NCBI GenBank assembly: GCA_945875805.1
Contig: CAMCLY010000003.1
Coordinates: 1-55,009, forward strand
Length of the DNA stretch: 55,009 nt
Source: an uncultured Myxococcales bacterium
Lineage (GTDB): Bacteria; Myxococcota_A; Bradymonadia; UBA4248
Direction: 5' to 3'
The notes under the pieces are model-generated. The model ran no database searches. It was not told the DNA's origin and saw only the letters and a list, made by a program, of their open reading frames with translations. Positions 25,200-34,237 of this stretch are shown here, one piece after another; the stretch's first letter is position 1; each line of letters opens with the position of its first letter. The position numbers were made by a program, and so were the translations under genes.

Positions 25200-28100
25200 T
25201 TACGCTATGCGTCGACGTCGCACCACGAGCCCGCACACGCCCAATCCGGCGAGCCACCACAACCCCGAATGAGAGGGACGGGACGACATCATACTGCACG
25301 AACCACCGGACGCGTTATCGTATCCCGGTTCAAACACATCTTCGTGATACACAAAGAAAGAGATTTCGTCCGTTCTGCCCGATTCAGGATTTTCGGCGTC
25401 CTCTGCGTAGGCGCGATATTCACCGACTTCGAGGGTCTGATCACCGCAAACCCAGCGTCCGTTGTCATTGACCAATGCGGTGCAACTCGACACCGGCGTG
25501 TCCTGAACCTCTTCCAGATAGCGGTAATAATTCACGCGCACGGTTTTGCCCGGATCGGCGGTACCCGAAAACACGACGGGGTAAATTGCCCCATTGATGC
25601 CGGCCCCATCGACAGGCGTCAAAATGGCGATATTGGCCGCCGGATTGTCTTCGGTCATGAACGTGACATTTTCACGCGAAGGAATCGTCAGTCCTCTATC
25701 ATTCTGCCAACGCGCCTCGACGGTATAGGCCGTATTGTATTCGAGGTTAAAATCGGCCGTACATGTCCACGTCTTGTCGGGCGCAATCTCGCTCTGACAC
25801 AGGCGCACCGCTTCGTCCTTCCCGACACTCCACACCGACACATTCCCCGTCGTCTGTTCGATCGTCCCTCTGAACTGGGGCAAAATGGAAACCACGCTTC
25901 CATTTTGGGGTACCAAAATGAACGGCGGCGTCCACACGAACAAAAACGTCACGCTGGCCGAAACGATCTCGACATCATTGCTTCTCACATAGGACGCCTG
26001 AATCGTGTGTGAACCTTCCCCTATATCCGGACCGGCCACGCAGTCCCAACGCCCGTCCGTATCCGACAACGCCTCGCACAAAATCTCCTGACTGCCCACC
26101 TCTCGCACGAACACATGGACATCCGGCTCGGCGGTTCCCCTGACTTTGAGGGTGTTGTAGACGGTCTCATTTTCGGTGGGCTGGGTAATCTTCACCGCAC
26201 GCGGAAAAATGACTTCAAACGCGTGATCGTCTGTAATGGTCTCGCCGGCATCGTTAGTGATACTGGCCACAACGATGTAGGAACCAGGGGTGAGAGAGGC
26301 TGTACACGCCCATTTTGAATCGGCCACGGTCGCCTGACACAATTCGACGTCGTTGTGCGTGACCGTCACCACCCCTTCGACGTTGGTCGTCCCGGCGATG
26401 CGGATGTCCGGACCTTCGATCAACCCATCGCCCTCGGGCTCTGTGATCTGGATGGAATCCGCGGTTTTGACCTCGATGGTGAAGGTCTCGCTGACGGCAT
26501 TTCCGTGATCATCGGTGACGGTCAACACGAGGGAATATGCCCCTTCGACCTGGGTAGCGGGCACATAGAGAACGGGGTTGAGGATATCCGTTTGGGACAA
26601 GGCGCCAGCCAACGTGCCGGTCCACGCATAGGTGAGCGGATCGCCGTCGGGATCGGAGGCTTTCACGTCAAACGCCACCGTGTCGCCGGGTTTGACGAGA
26701 TAAGACGTCTGAACAGGCGTGATGACGGGAGGTCTGTTTTCCTGAACAGCCTGACACATTCCATCGACGCACTGCTCTCCTGCGAGGCAGTTGGCGTCGG
26801 AGAGACAACCAGGCGTACAGACGGCAGCCTGACAAATCGAACCCGTGTCACAAGGCGTAAACGAAGAGACGCATTTGCCCTTCTGGCACGTGCCGCTCGA
26901 TATCCCGTTGTTGACGGCGTCACATGAAGCCTCGATGCACACGGTGCTGTCGGGTTTGTTGGAAATCTGACATCCCTTGGCGGGATCACACGTGGCGGCC
27001 TGTGTACACGCCGTTTCGGCGTCTTCACACGTATTGGCCACAAACCCAAAGTTGTCTTTGGTCGGGTCACACACCTGACATTTGTTGTCGGCAGCCGTCT
27101 CGCCGGCGGCATAACATTTTTCGTCGATCATGCAACGATCGGCGCGATAACACGAAGAATTGTCGTCGTTGAACAGGTGAATCGCGCCGGCGTTATCGGC
27201 GGTACCCACTTTGGTCGATGGCGCGGCAATGACGAGGTCGAGCCAGCCTGAATTGTTCAAATTGACGGCGAGGATCGAACGGCCGAAATCATCGTTGACC
27301 GTGGTATCGACGTCGGATTTTACCGTCCAATAGGGATCTTTTGAAAACCCGGAACCGTCGCGCGTCCCGAGGTAAACATAGGCGTATGCCTGGGCCCGGT
27401 TATTTTCGGCATCCTGACGATAGCCAGGGGCGCCGACGACGAGGTCGAGGACGCCATCGTTGTTGAGATCGACGGCGCGCACGGAGCTGCCAAAGCGTGC
27501 ATGCGAACGGCCGCCCACGGCCGACCAGAGTTTTTTGGACGCGTCGAAATCGCCGCCGTCGTTGGTATAGGTGCGCACGCGCCCCTCGCGTTTGAACGAC
27601 GTCTGAAGCATCGGTTCACCGACGATGAGATCGAGATCGCCGTCGCCATCGATATCGGCAAAAGCGATCGATTCGATCGACGCGCCGGAGTTTTCGGTTT
27701 TGTCTCCGAGGATGGGTTTGCGCGAAGGCTCGAACTTACCGTCTGCGGTCATGCGGTAGAAATGGATCGCCCCGCGGGGAGAAACCACGGAGTCGGCATC
27801 GTTGTAGAGGTTGTCGACGGCGACGATTTCGGGCGTTCCCTTGCCGTCGAGATCGACGATGTAGAGCGCCGAACCGAGCAGATTTTTATCTGCCGAGGCC
27901 GCCGTATCAATGACGGTGGCGTTGGTGAGCCGGGCGGCATCGGCGGTGCAGATGTCCGAGACGAATTTGATCTGGGCCGGCTTGTATTCATACTCCGGAG
28001 TCATGGGTTGGGTCTGGAACACGAGGTCTGCCTTGCCGTCGCCGTCGACATCGCCAACGGCGAGCTGGGTGCCGGCCAGTTCGAGCGAAGTGTTGTTATT

Positions 28101-28637
28101 AATGCGCCGGTTGAGCTTGGGCGCGTTTGCGGCGGCCCCTTTGGCACGGTAAATCAAGCCGAACGCGCCCGAATAATTGTTGTACGACGGCGCCGAAGCC
28201 ACGATGACGTCGGAATCCGCCTGATCGGGGCAGAAACTTCCCACGGCGAGGGCGGCGCCGAAGTTGTCCGGGGCACCGGTGTCCTTGGCCGGATAGCTGA
28301 ATTCTGAGACCGTGGCGCTGCCGTCGAATCGCACGACGACCTTGCCCTGAGAGGTCAGATCGCCATAGGACGACACGATGTCATACGTCGCGTTTTTGTT
28401 GAGAAGCCCGGCCCCCAACGTCCGGCCAAACTTGAGGTCTGCCCCCGGCTTTGCCGTCTGGAGCGTCGTCACGCTCGAGGATCCCCATGGGGAACCGCCG
28501 ATTTCGCCAAACAGTGCCTGAGCATTTGAAGAGAAATCCCCGGCAGACGGCGTGCAGACGTCATTTTCACAATCGGTGGATGCGCCACATCCGGCGAGGG
28601 CCACCGCGCAAAGCGCACAAATCTTATGTATTTTCAT
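25200..28637 (-). CDS. FG-GAP / Ig-like surface lipoprotein with MYXO-CTERM-like tail
   Basis: A 1145-aa exported protein. It starts at ATG 28637 (GGGAGAGAGAGA just upstream), giving the signal MKIHKICALCAVALAGC with lipobox LAGC at Cys17; the in-frame extension to 28934 is rejected because it precedes this signal. Residues about 45-450 contain FG-GAP/VCBS repeats with Ca-binding-like loops (DVDGDGKAD, DIDGDGDLD, DLNNDGVLD), as in integrin-like beta-propellers. A Cys-rich segment follows (about 470-620), then a PKD-type domain (DPDGDPLTYAW) and four to five Ig-like repeats. The end has Gly-Gly-Ser-Cys, a hydrophobic helix and RRRR, the layout of the MYXO-CTERM sorting signal processed by myxosortase in Myxococcota. 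It thus has lipidation-type Cys at both ends. Inferred role: surface adhesion or recognition. Confidence 0.82.
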   Translation of the reverse strand: MKIHKICALCAVALAGCGASTDCENDVCTPSAGDFSSNAQALFGEIGGSPWGSSSVTTLQTAKPGADLKFGRTLGAGLLNKNATYDIVSSYGDLTSQGKVVVRFDGSATVSEFSYPAKDTGAPDNFGAALAVGSFCPDQADSDVIVASAPSYNNYSGAFGLIYRAKGAAANAPKLNRRINNNTSLELAGTQLAVGDVDGDGKADLVFQTQPMTPEYEYKPAQIKFVSDICTADAARLTNATVIDTAASADKNLLGSALYIVDLDGKGTPEIVAVDNLYNDADSVVSPRGAIHFYRMTADGKFEPSRKPILGDKTENSGASIESIAFADIDGDGDLDLIVGEPMLQTSFKREGRVRTYTNDGGDFDASKKLWSAVGGRSHARFGSSVRAVDLNNDGVLDLVVGAPGYRQDAENNRAQAYAYVYLGTRDGSGFSKDPYWTVKSDVDTTVNDDFGRSILAVNLNNSGWLDLVIAAPSTKVGTADNAGAIHLFNDDNSSCYRADRCMIDEKCYAAGETAADNKCQVCDPTKDNFGFVANTCEDAETACTQAATCDPAKGCQISNKPDSTVCIEASCDAVNNGISSGTCQKGKCVSSFTPCDTGSICQAAVCTPGCLSDANCLAGEQCVDGMCQAVQENRPPVITPVQTSYLVKPGDTVAFDVKASDPDGDPLTYAWTGTLAGALSQTDILNPVLYVPATQVEGAYSLVLTVTDDHGNAVSETFTIEVKTADSIQITEPEGDGLIEGPDIRIAGTTNVEGVVTVTHNDVELCQATVADSKWACTASLTPGSYIVVASITNDAGETITDDHAFEVIFPRAVKITQPTENETVYNTLKVRGTAEPDVHVFVREVGSQEILCEALSDTDGRWDCVAGPDIGEGSHTIQASYVRSNDVEIVSASVTFLFVWTPPFILVPQNGSVVSILPQFRGTIEQTTGNVSVWSVGKDEAVRLCQSEIAPDKTWTCTADFNLEYNTAYTVEARWQNDRGLTIPSRENVTFMTEDNPAANIAILTPVDGAGINGAIYPVVFSGTADPGKTVRVNYYRYLEEVQDTPVSSCTALVNDNGRWVCGDQTLEVGEYRAYAEDAENPESGRTDEISFFVYHEDVFEPGYDNASGGSCSMMSSRPSHSGLWWLAGLGVCGLVVRRRRIA

Positions 28638-28772
28638 TCTCTCTCTCCCATGTTTGCTCAGACGTGAGCAAAAAACAATCACGCATAATTCTAGCACAGC
28701 GGAGCCCCGGAACAAAAGATTTAGCGCCCGAGGGGCGCCCAAAAGCCGGAGTGGCGCCGATCTGGGGATTTT

Positions 28773-28837
28773 CGGGCGTATCGGCTGCGCCGATAGCCCG
28801 AAGGCCTGGCCGTATCGGCGCAGCCGATAGGCCGGCC
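28773..28837 (+). repeat. Doublet of bulged-G hairpins (locus I)
   Basis: I1 (28773-28800): CGGGC-G-TATCGGC-TGC-GCCGATA-GCCCG. I2 (28803-28837): GGCC-G-TATCGGC-GCA-GCCGATA-GGCC. Unlike the other loci, this pair lies between divergent genes, upstream of the FG-GAP protein and the kinase. Confidence 0.85.
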
Positions 28838-28872
28838 CCCACAAAACACACAAAAACGCCATACGTGGGATT

Positions 28873-28900
28873 TTGGCTTTTTGAGAAAACGTAGTATAGT
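28873..28900 (+). promoter_or_regulatory. Possible sigma-70-like promoter for the Ser/Thr kinase
   Basis: TTGGCT (28873-28878) and TATAGT (28895-28900) are separated by 16 bp, about 65 bp before the kinase start. Assigned by consensus likeness only. Confidence 0.4.
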
Positions 28901-28963
28901 AAACGCGCTTTTTTTGAGTGAGGTGCGAGGTCAACGAAGTGGCGTCGTCTCATCCAAACGGAC

Positions 28964-30646
28964 ATGGCGGCGATGAATTCAAATTCGGACAAACCAGAAG
29001 CTTCCAGCGCAAGCAGCGCTATCGCAAAATCGGGGATGATTTCCGACCCATCACTGGAAACACATCTGCCGTCGGGGTCAATCAGCCAGCCCAACATCAT
29101 TTCGGGCTCTTATCCGACGACGTCCGGGGCGTTTATGAACCTTTCGGCCATGCTGAACGGGCCGGGGGGCGAGGATACGGGGCTTGCGCAGGAATTTAGC
29201 GGACTGCTGGAACGCGAACTCGCCGAGGGATACCGGGTGGGCGACCAAATCGGGCACGGCGGATGCGCCATCGTCTACGAAGCATGGCGAAAAACCGACG
29301 ATTTGCACGTCGTCATCAAAGTCCTCCACTCCTCGGTGCCCATGACCGTCGAGGATTTGAGAATTGCCATCAAGCGGTTCATCCGCGAGGCCGAACTCAT
29401 CTCGTCCCTCACCGAGGATCACATCGTCCAGTGCGTCGAATACGGCTGTTTTTATGGCACGCCGTGCATGGTGCTCGAATTCGTCGAAGGGCTTCCCCTC
29501 GACAAGCTCCTCGCCGAATACGGCGCACTCTCACTGAGCCACGCCACCGGCATCATCGAGCAGCTCCTGTCGGCACTCGCCGAAACCCATGACAAGGGCA
29601 TCATTCATCGCGACATCAAGCCTTCCAACATCATGGTGTTTGACTCGCCGCCGCCCTTTGAGATTCGGGTGCTCGATTTCGGCATCTCGACGGTCCTCGA
29701 CAACCTCAAGAGCCAGACGCTCATGACACAGCAGGGCAACGTGCGCGGCACGCCGTCCTACATGGCGCCGGAACTCTTTACCGGCGAAACGCGCGCCAGT
29801 GCCGAATCGGATCTGTTCGCCGTCGGGCTCGTCTATCTCGAGTGCCTCACGGGAAAACCCGCCGTGATGGACGACAACTTCATGCGGATTGCCTACAAAC
29901 AGGTCAATGAACCGCTCGAGATTCCAGGGTTTATCCCGCAGTGCATCGCCGACATCATCCTCAAGCTGTGCGCCAAAGCCGTCAACGATCGCTATCACAC
30001 GGCACGCGACGTCCTCGACGACATCCATGCCAACCTCGATCAGGCCATCAAAGAAGAGGACAAGTGCGCCAAGGCGTGGCTCAAAAATCAGAACACGATC
30101 GTCAAGTCGACGGGAGTGCCCGTGCCGTCCAAAGGCCGTATCCAATCGACGCTCATCAAAATCCTCATTGTGACGATCGTCCTGGCCGTGTTGTTTTTGG
30201 CCGCCGTCATCGCGTTTTTAATCGCCAGACCCGGCGCCCCCGCGCCCGTGATGCCGCCCGCACCTATCGCCCCCGCGCCCGTGATGCCGCCCGCACCCAT
30301 CGCCCCCGCGCCCGTGATGCCGCCCGCACCTATCGCCCCCGCGCCCGTGATGCCGCCCGCACCTATCGCCCCCGCGCCGGCCGAAACGGACGTCCAGACC
30401 GAACCCGCCAAACCGGCCGAAACCGCGCCGGCCGAAACGGACGTCCAGACCGAACCCGACAAACCGGCCGAAAACGCACCGGCCGAAACGGACGTCCAGC
30501 CCGAAACCGACAAACCGGCCGAACCGGTCAAAAAAACCGTCCCTGCGAAATCGTCGTCCAAAAACAAGAAATCGTCCAAGAAGAAATCCAAATCCGACGA
30601 AAAACCCAAGGACTACATTCCCGAAGGGCTGTTTGCGACGCCCTGA
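28964..30646 (+). CDS. Membrane Ser/Thr protein kinase (Hanks type) with repeat-rich tail
   Basis: A 560-aa eukaryotic-like protein kinase. After a Ser-rich N-terminus of about 85 residues the kinase domain spans roughly 88-370: glycine loop IGHGGCAIVYEAW, VVIKVL lysine, catalytic HRDIKPSN near 215, DFG near 238 and APE in YMAPELF. A single transmembrane helix lies at about 400-420, so the kinase is cytoplasmic and the C-terminal part is outside the cytoplasm. The tail consists of four 11-residue Pro/Ala repeats (PAPVMPPAPIA), three 17-residue APAETDVQTEP-type repeats and a Lys/Ser cluster, with no PASTA domain, so it may contact the cell wall or envelope by length and charge. Upstream stops leave 28964 as the first usable start (a second ATG is at 28973). 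Substrates are unknown. Confidence 0.88.
   Translation: MAAMNSNSDKPEASSASSAIAKSGMISDPSLETHLPSGSISQPNIISGSYPTTSGAFMNLSAMLNGPGGEDTGLAQEFSGLLERELAEGYRVGDQIGHGGCAIVYEAWRKTDDLHVVIKVLHSSVPMTVEDLRIAIKRFIREAELISSLTEDHIVQCVEYGCFYGTPCMVLEFVEGLPLDKLLAEYGALSLSHATGIIEQLLSALAETHDKGIIHRDIKPSNIMVFDSPPPFEIRVLDFGISTVLDNLKSQTLMTQQGNVRGTPSYMAPELFTGETRASAESDLFAVGLVYLECLTGKPAVMDDNFMRIAYKQVNEPLEIPGFIPQCIADIILKLCAKAVNDRYHTARDVLDDIHANLDQAIKEEDKCAKAWLKNQNTIVKSTGVPVPSKGRIQSTLIKILIVTIVLAVLFLAAVIAFLIARPGAPAPVMPPAPIAPAPVMPPAPIAPAPVMPPAPIAPAPVMPPAPIAPAPAETDVQTEPAKPAETAPAETDVQTEPDKPAENAPAETDVQPETDKPAEPVKKTVPAKSSSKNKKSSKKKSKSDEKPKDYIPEGLFATP
30235..30528 (+). repeat. In-frame tandem repeats in the kinase tail
   Basis: Four 33-bp units encoding PAPVMPPAPIA (about 30235-30375) run into three 51-bp units encoding APAETDVQTEP followed by KPAE (about 30376-30528). 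The near identity at DNA level suggests recent expansion. Confidence 0.85.
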
Positions 30647-30649
30647 GTT

Positions 30650-31075
30650 CTATTGCTGTTCCTGTTCGACGATGAACCATGCCTTGGCCTCGCGGTCATA
30701 CTGCCACGTCGAAAGGACGCGCCCGGTCGAAACCACCGGCGAGGCCCCGGAATACCACTGCATCTGAGAAAGAATTTGTGCGCAATCCGGCGTCGTTTTT
30801 TCCTTGTCCCCCGTCTCGGAGGTCTCTGGGCACGCCTCGGTCGCGACGATGTCAATTTCGGCAAATCTCAGATGCTGCGACTGTATGGCCTGAAGCCATT
30901 CCATGCGCTGTGACGGCGTAATCCGCTTGGCCGCGACATCATAGCGTTCAAACAGCAAGTCCCGATGATAGGCCTCGACATCCTTGACGAGGGACGCCAA
31001 ATCCGCCTTGGCCGTCTGGCACCCGGTCAGCCCGAGCATCGCCCCCGTCACCCAAAGAATGCGCATTGCGAACAT
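30650..31075 (-). CDS. Small lipoprotein of unknown function
   Basis: A 141-aa predicted lipoprotein: MFAMRILWVTGAMLGLTGC with lipobox LTGC (Cys19) and GAGAGGT just upstream of the ATG. The mature part is a short alpha/beta domain with a Cys pair (EACPET and PDCAQI) and ends in a Trp-rich strand (STWQYDREAKAWFIVEQ). Its size and pattern resemble small periplasmic NTF2-like domains, but no family is assigned. It converges on the kinase gene with three bases between the stops. Confidence 0.65.
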   Translation of the reverse strand: MFAMRILWVTGAMLGLTGCQTAKADLASLVKDVEAYHRDLLFERYDVAAKRITPSQRMEWLQAIQSQHLRFAEIDIVATEACPETSETGDKEKTTPDCAQILSQMQWYSGASPVVSTGRVLSTWQYDREAKAWFIVEQEQQ

Positions 31076-31153
31076 AAAAATACCTCTCTGTTGCCATCAA
31101 AAAAAGGGCCGGGAATTGCCCAGCCCTTGACGTGTGATCAAAATGTGTTCGGG

Positions 31154-31205
31154 GTGGGGGGCAAGCCCCCCTGCGCCGCTATTGGCCTTGGGCCAATACG
31201 CGTCT
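31154..31205 (+). repeat. G-tract hairpin plus bulged-G hairpin (locus C)
   Basis: GGGGGGC-AA-GCCCCCC (31156-31171) is followed by the hairpin at about 31175-31204, which in reverse orientation reads GACGC-G-TATTGGC...GCCAATA-GCGGC. A further G/C hairpin (GCGGGG-ACA-CCCCGC) lies at about 31215-31229. The locus follows the stop of the barrel protein gene. Confidence 0.75.
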
Positions 31206-31279
31206 ACCCCCCGTGCGGGGACACCCCGCAACGCCCCGACCGGGGACACTTCACGGTGTACCCGCGTCGCGTACAAAAT

Positions 31280-31954
31280 CTAGAACCAGAACGTGAATCC
31301 GGCCATGCCGAGTACGTCGACGTTTTTGAAAAAATCGACCTGAACGCCCTTGGCCTTGGTGTTGGTAAACGCCGTGCCCGTGCTGTCGGACAGGCCCGGG
31401 TTCATTTTGGTGCCGTCGCGCGTGATGATGTTGATGCCGATGCCGACCTGGGTGTGAAGCGAAAAATGTTCGGTCACAAACCATTCGGGGCGGAGTCCGA
31501 GGTCGATGGAGAAGTTATAGCCGTCATTGTATTTCTGGTATTCCTCTTTGGACGCCTTGAATCCGTCCGACGCACGTCCCGACGCCGTAAACCCTACGAC
31601 GCCCTCCAGATTGACGTCCGCCGACATGACGATGGGGATGAGACCTCGGATGGAGACGTTCCAATCGGTGATGTTCGCCTCGACCGTTTTGGACGAATCG
31701 TTGGGATTCTCGACGTCGGCATGATACGTCGCCACGCCAAAGATGAGTTGCATGGAAAAATATTTGTTGATCGAATAAACGATCGACACGCCATGGCCGT
31801 CATCGGCATACTGACTGATGGGGGAATCGACGCCCACGCCAAAACGGCGGGACATATCCTTGGCCGAAGCATCGGGAACAAAAAACGCCAGCAAAAGCCC
31901 GACAGTCATCAGGAAACGGCCAACCGCACTCAGTGAAACCCAATTTTTCATCAT
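31280..31954 (-). CDS. Outer-membrane beta-barrel protein
   Basis: A 224-aa protein starting MMKNWVSLSAVGRFLMTVGL with a clear Sec signal ending near VPDASA. The mature sequence alternates amphipathic strands and glycine turns (FGVGVDSPI, MQLIFGVATYHADV, VNLEGVVGFTASG, HTQVGIGINII) and ends in an aromatic residue (GMAGFTFWF), the signature used by the BAM complex. A small 8- to 10-strand porin-like barrel is inferred. The two adjacent ATG codons (31954 and 31951) sit behind CGGAG; an in-frame extension overlapping miaA is rejected. It diverges from miaA with 64 bp between. Confidence 0.78.
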   Translation of the reverse strand: MMKNWVSLSAVGRFLMTVGLLLAFFVPDASAKDMSRRFGVGVDSPISQYADDGHGVSIVYSINKYFSMQLIFGVATYHADVENPNDSSKTVEANITDWNVSIRGLIPIVMSADVNLEGVVGFTASGRASDGFKASKEEYQKYNDGYNFSIDLGLRPEWFVTEHFSLHTQVGIGINIITRDGTKMNPGLSDSTGTAFTNTKAKGVQVDFFKNVDVLGMAGFTFWF

Positions 31955-32018
31955 CACGAAAACTCCGATTTTTTGCGCCCAACCGGCGCGTCGTAAAAAA
32001 AGCAAACGCAGGATAATA

Positions 32019-33005
32019 ATGGAAAACATACAAACAAGCCATACTTTTTGCCCGTCCCCCCCCGAGGATGGCGAGCTTCCGCGCGTCATTCAGATCGTGG
32101 GCCCGACCGCGAGCGGCAAGACGGCCTTTTCGGTCGATCTGGCCGAAGCCCTTGGTGCCGAGCTCATCAACGTCGATTCGATGCAGGTCTACCGCCCGCT
32201 GGCCGTGGGCACTGACAAACCCGATGCCGCGCAATGCGCGCGCGTTCCCATTCACGGCATTGATCTCATCGATTTTGGCCCGCCCATGGATGCCTCCGAA
32301 TTTGCGGGCTACGCGCACAGGGTCATCCGTGAGATCTCGGCGCGTCATCGCGACTGCGTCCTGTCTGGGGGGACAGGGCTTTACCATCGCGCCATCGTTT
32401 ACGGCCTTCTGGATGCACCGTCGCGCGACGACGCCATCCGCGCGCGCCTGCGCGCCGAACGCGACGAACTCGGCATGGAGGCCATGTTTGCCCGCCTCCA
32501 GTCCGTCGATCCTGGCTCGGCCGCCAAAATTTACCCCACCGACTGGGTGCGCATCGAACGCGCCCTTGAGGTCCACGAACTCACCGGCGGCCGGCTCAGC
32601 GAGTTTCAGGCGCAACATGGGTTCAAATCGAAACGCGTCGAACGGCTGGCGCTGGGATGCGCGCGGCCGCGTGCCATCTTGTACGAAAAAATCGACCGAC
32701 GTCTCGACGAAATGTGGCGTCATGGGATCCTCGACGAAACGCGCGCCATGATCGAGGCCGGACTGCCGCCGGACTGCCTCCCCATGAAAGCCCTCGGTTA
32801 CCGACAGGCCTACATGGCGCTCACCCACCAATGCTCGTTTGACGACGCGCTCGAACTCGCCAAGCGCGAAACGCGGCGTTTTGCCAAACGCCAGCTCACC
32901 TGGTTTCGCGCTGACCGAGACATCGAGTGGATCGACATGCCCGTGGCGGACTTTCCCGCCCTCGTCAGACGGTGCCGCGCCTTCCTCAAAGGGGAATCTC
33001 AATAA
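32019..33005 (+). CDS. miaA: tRNA dimethylallyltransferase
   Basis: A 328-aa enzyme that adds a dimethylallyl group to A37 of tRNAs that read UNN codons, in the cytoplasm. The P-loop GPTASGKT is at residues 28-35, with DSMQVYRPLAVGTDKP after it, SGGTGLYHRAIVYGL, the tRNA-contacting IERALEV segment, and the C-terminal ALGYRQ and KRQLTWFR motifs. All are hallmarks of MiaA, and the length is within the family range. The start at 32019 (AGGAT upstream) was chosen because the in-frame extension back to 31818 runs antisense through the neighbouring signal peptide. Its 3' end overlaps the convergent transglutaminase-like gene by 20 bp. Confidence 0.95.
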   Translation: MENIQTSHTFCPSPPEDGELPRVIQIVGPTASGKTAFSVDLAEALGAELINVDSMQVYRPLAVGTDKPDAAQCARVPIHGIDLIDFGPPMDASEFAGYAHRVIREISARHRDCVLSGGTGLYHRAIVYGLLDAPSRDDAIRARLRAERDELGMEAMFARLQSVDPGSAAKIYPTDWVRIERALEVHELTGGRLSEFQAQHGFKSKRVERLALGCARPRAILYEKIDRRLDEMWRHGILDETRAMIEAGLPPDCLPMKALGYRQAYMALTHQCSFDDALELAKRETRRFAKRQLTWFRADRDIEWIDMPVADFPALVRRCRAFLKGESQ

Positions 33006-33372
33006 ACCGCGCGTCTTCAAAAAAAGAGACCGTCCCCGATTCCACCCAGGCATGCATGAGACATGCGCCGCCATCGGGGCGACGCCCCAGACAGACGCGG
33101 CTCTTCTGACCATGGAACGCCAGCCAGAGTTCGAGCGCACACGATTTTTCGAGACACGCGATCCCCGGGCACGTCCGGTATCTCAGGTGACGGTAAAACC
33201 AGCCCAGAGACTGCGGCGTGACGGGCGTCCGGCTGGGCGGGACGACGCGCCGCACAGCCTCGGACGCACGGCGCGCAACCTGGATCGTTTTGTACGGCCC
33301 GAGCACCACGCGATGAAGTACCGAAAACACGACCAACGGCACCGGAAGAAGACACAGGGACGGATAGACCAT
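32986..33372 (-). CDS. McjB-like transglutaminase-fold protein (lasso-peptide B2 type domain)
   Basis: A 128-aa protein that matches the C-terminal cysteine-protease domain of lasso-peptide B proteins (Transglut_core3). It has CLEKSCALELWLAFHG with candidate nucleophile Cys73, the strand SRVCLGRRPDGG, and MHAWVESG with His107; Asp120 could complete a triad. A hydrophobic N-terminus (about 5-20) could anchor it to the membrane. In lasso clusters this domain removes the leader peptide. Here no lasso cyclase, precursor or transporter is nearby; instead the gene is coupled to an M15-type peptidase (one base between that stop and this ATG). A peptide-processing role is therefore inferred, with an unknown substrate. 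Confidence 0.72.
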   Translation of the reverse strand: MVYPSLCLLPVPLVVFSVLHRVVLGPYKTIQVARRASEAVRRVVPPSRTPVTPQSLGWFYRHLRYRTCPGIACLEKSCALELWLAFHGQKSRVCLGRRPDGGACLMHAWVESGTVSFFEDARFIEIPL

Positions 33373-33373
33373 C

Positions 33374-34228
33374 TCAATACCCCGTCACCGAAAAATGCAT
33401 GACATCCTTGGTCTGGCCCGAAATCTCGCCGCCCCATTTCCAAAATCGCGTCATTGCACGGTAAACGACGCCATCCTTCACGATCGACGTGCGCGGGTAT
33501 TTTTGCGGATTCCAGTCCCCCCCGATGCCACGACGGCACCCGGAGACCTCCGCCGCCTGGGACGTCAGCGCCCCGGGACAGTTGGAATAGATGGCGTTGC
33601 GATGCGCATTGATGTCGAGCGCCGTCCCGAAGCTGTGCTGGCTCCACTGGGTGCGAAGCCCGTTTTTGTCGATTTTGCCGCGCGTGCGCCCGGGACGGTA
33701 TCCCTCGAGTTTTTCGATATCAAAATCGCCGCTCGCGGCGATGTCGGACAATGCCTGACGAACCTGGGGGGCAAACACATGGCACACGCGAATGTCGGCA
33801 TGGTTTATCCCCAGTTCGCGCGGTGCGATGACGACCTGATCCTCCTGACAAATCGTGCATTCGGGCGCATTCGGATCGCGTTCATCGTCGGTCACCTCGC
33901 CATAAGGCTTGTGCACGCGAAACCCGTCGACCGCGCGCCCCTTGCGCGTGTCCCACGCATAGGCCGAATACGTACACGTCTCCGGTACCTTGCGGACAGA
34001 GGGCGTTTCCGGGGATTTTTTTTCGGGTTCCTTCGCTTTTTCGACCTTCGCTTCGGGCGCCTCCTCGACGGGAAAATGAAACTCGACGGGGGCAATATGT
34101 TCCAGGTCGGTCTTACATTTTTCATCCGGCTGCGGCGATTCCCCGGCAGACGAACACGGCGTCTGAGCCGAAGCCATCCAGGGCCACATCGCACATAGCA
34201 CCGTGACAAAATAGAATACGCGTTTCAC
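33374..34228 (-). CDS. Exported M15-type peptidase (D-Ala-D-Ala carboxypeptidase-like)
   Basis: A 284-aa protein with a Sec signal (MKRVFYFVTVLCAMWPWMAS). It starts at GTG 34228 behind a strong GAGGTG that overlaps the upstream stop. After a Pro/Glu/Lys linker the catalytic domain (about 115-284) shows the zinc-site motif SQHSFGTALDIN (His and Asp ligands) and the terminal KDVMHFSV (third ligand), with the KWGG segment typical of M15_4 peptidases. Several cysteines (CTICQ, SNCPG, SGCRRG) suggest disulphides. The expected role is cutting peptidoglycan stem peptides in the periplasm. It is the middle gene of a three-gene coupled operon. Confidence 0.82.
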   Translation of the reverse strand: MKRVFYFVTVLCAMWPWMASAQTPCSSAGESPQPDEKCKTDLEHIAPVEFHFPVEEAPEAKVEKAKEPEKKSPETPSVRKVPETCTYSAYAWDTRKGRAVDGFRVHKPYGEVTDDERDPNAPECTICQEDQVVIAPRELGINHADIRVCHVFAPQVRQALSDIAASGDFDIEKLEGYRPGRTRGKIDKNGLRTQWSQHSFGTALDINAHRNAIYSNCPGALTSQAAEVSGCRRGIGGDWNPQKYPRTSIVKDGVVYRAMTRFWKWGGEISGQTKDVMHFSVTGY

Positions 34229-34237
34229 GACTTCACC

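Noticed and set aside
31800-33140. 446-aa open frame on the minus strand
   Set aside because: Antisense to miaA and crosses the signal peptide region of the barrel protein gene.
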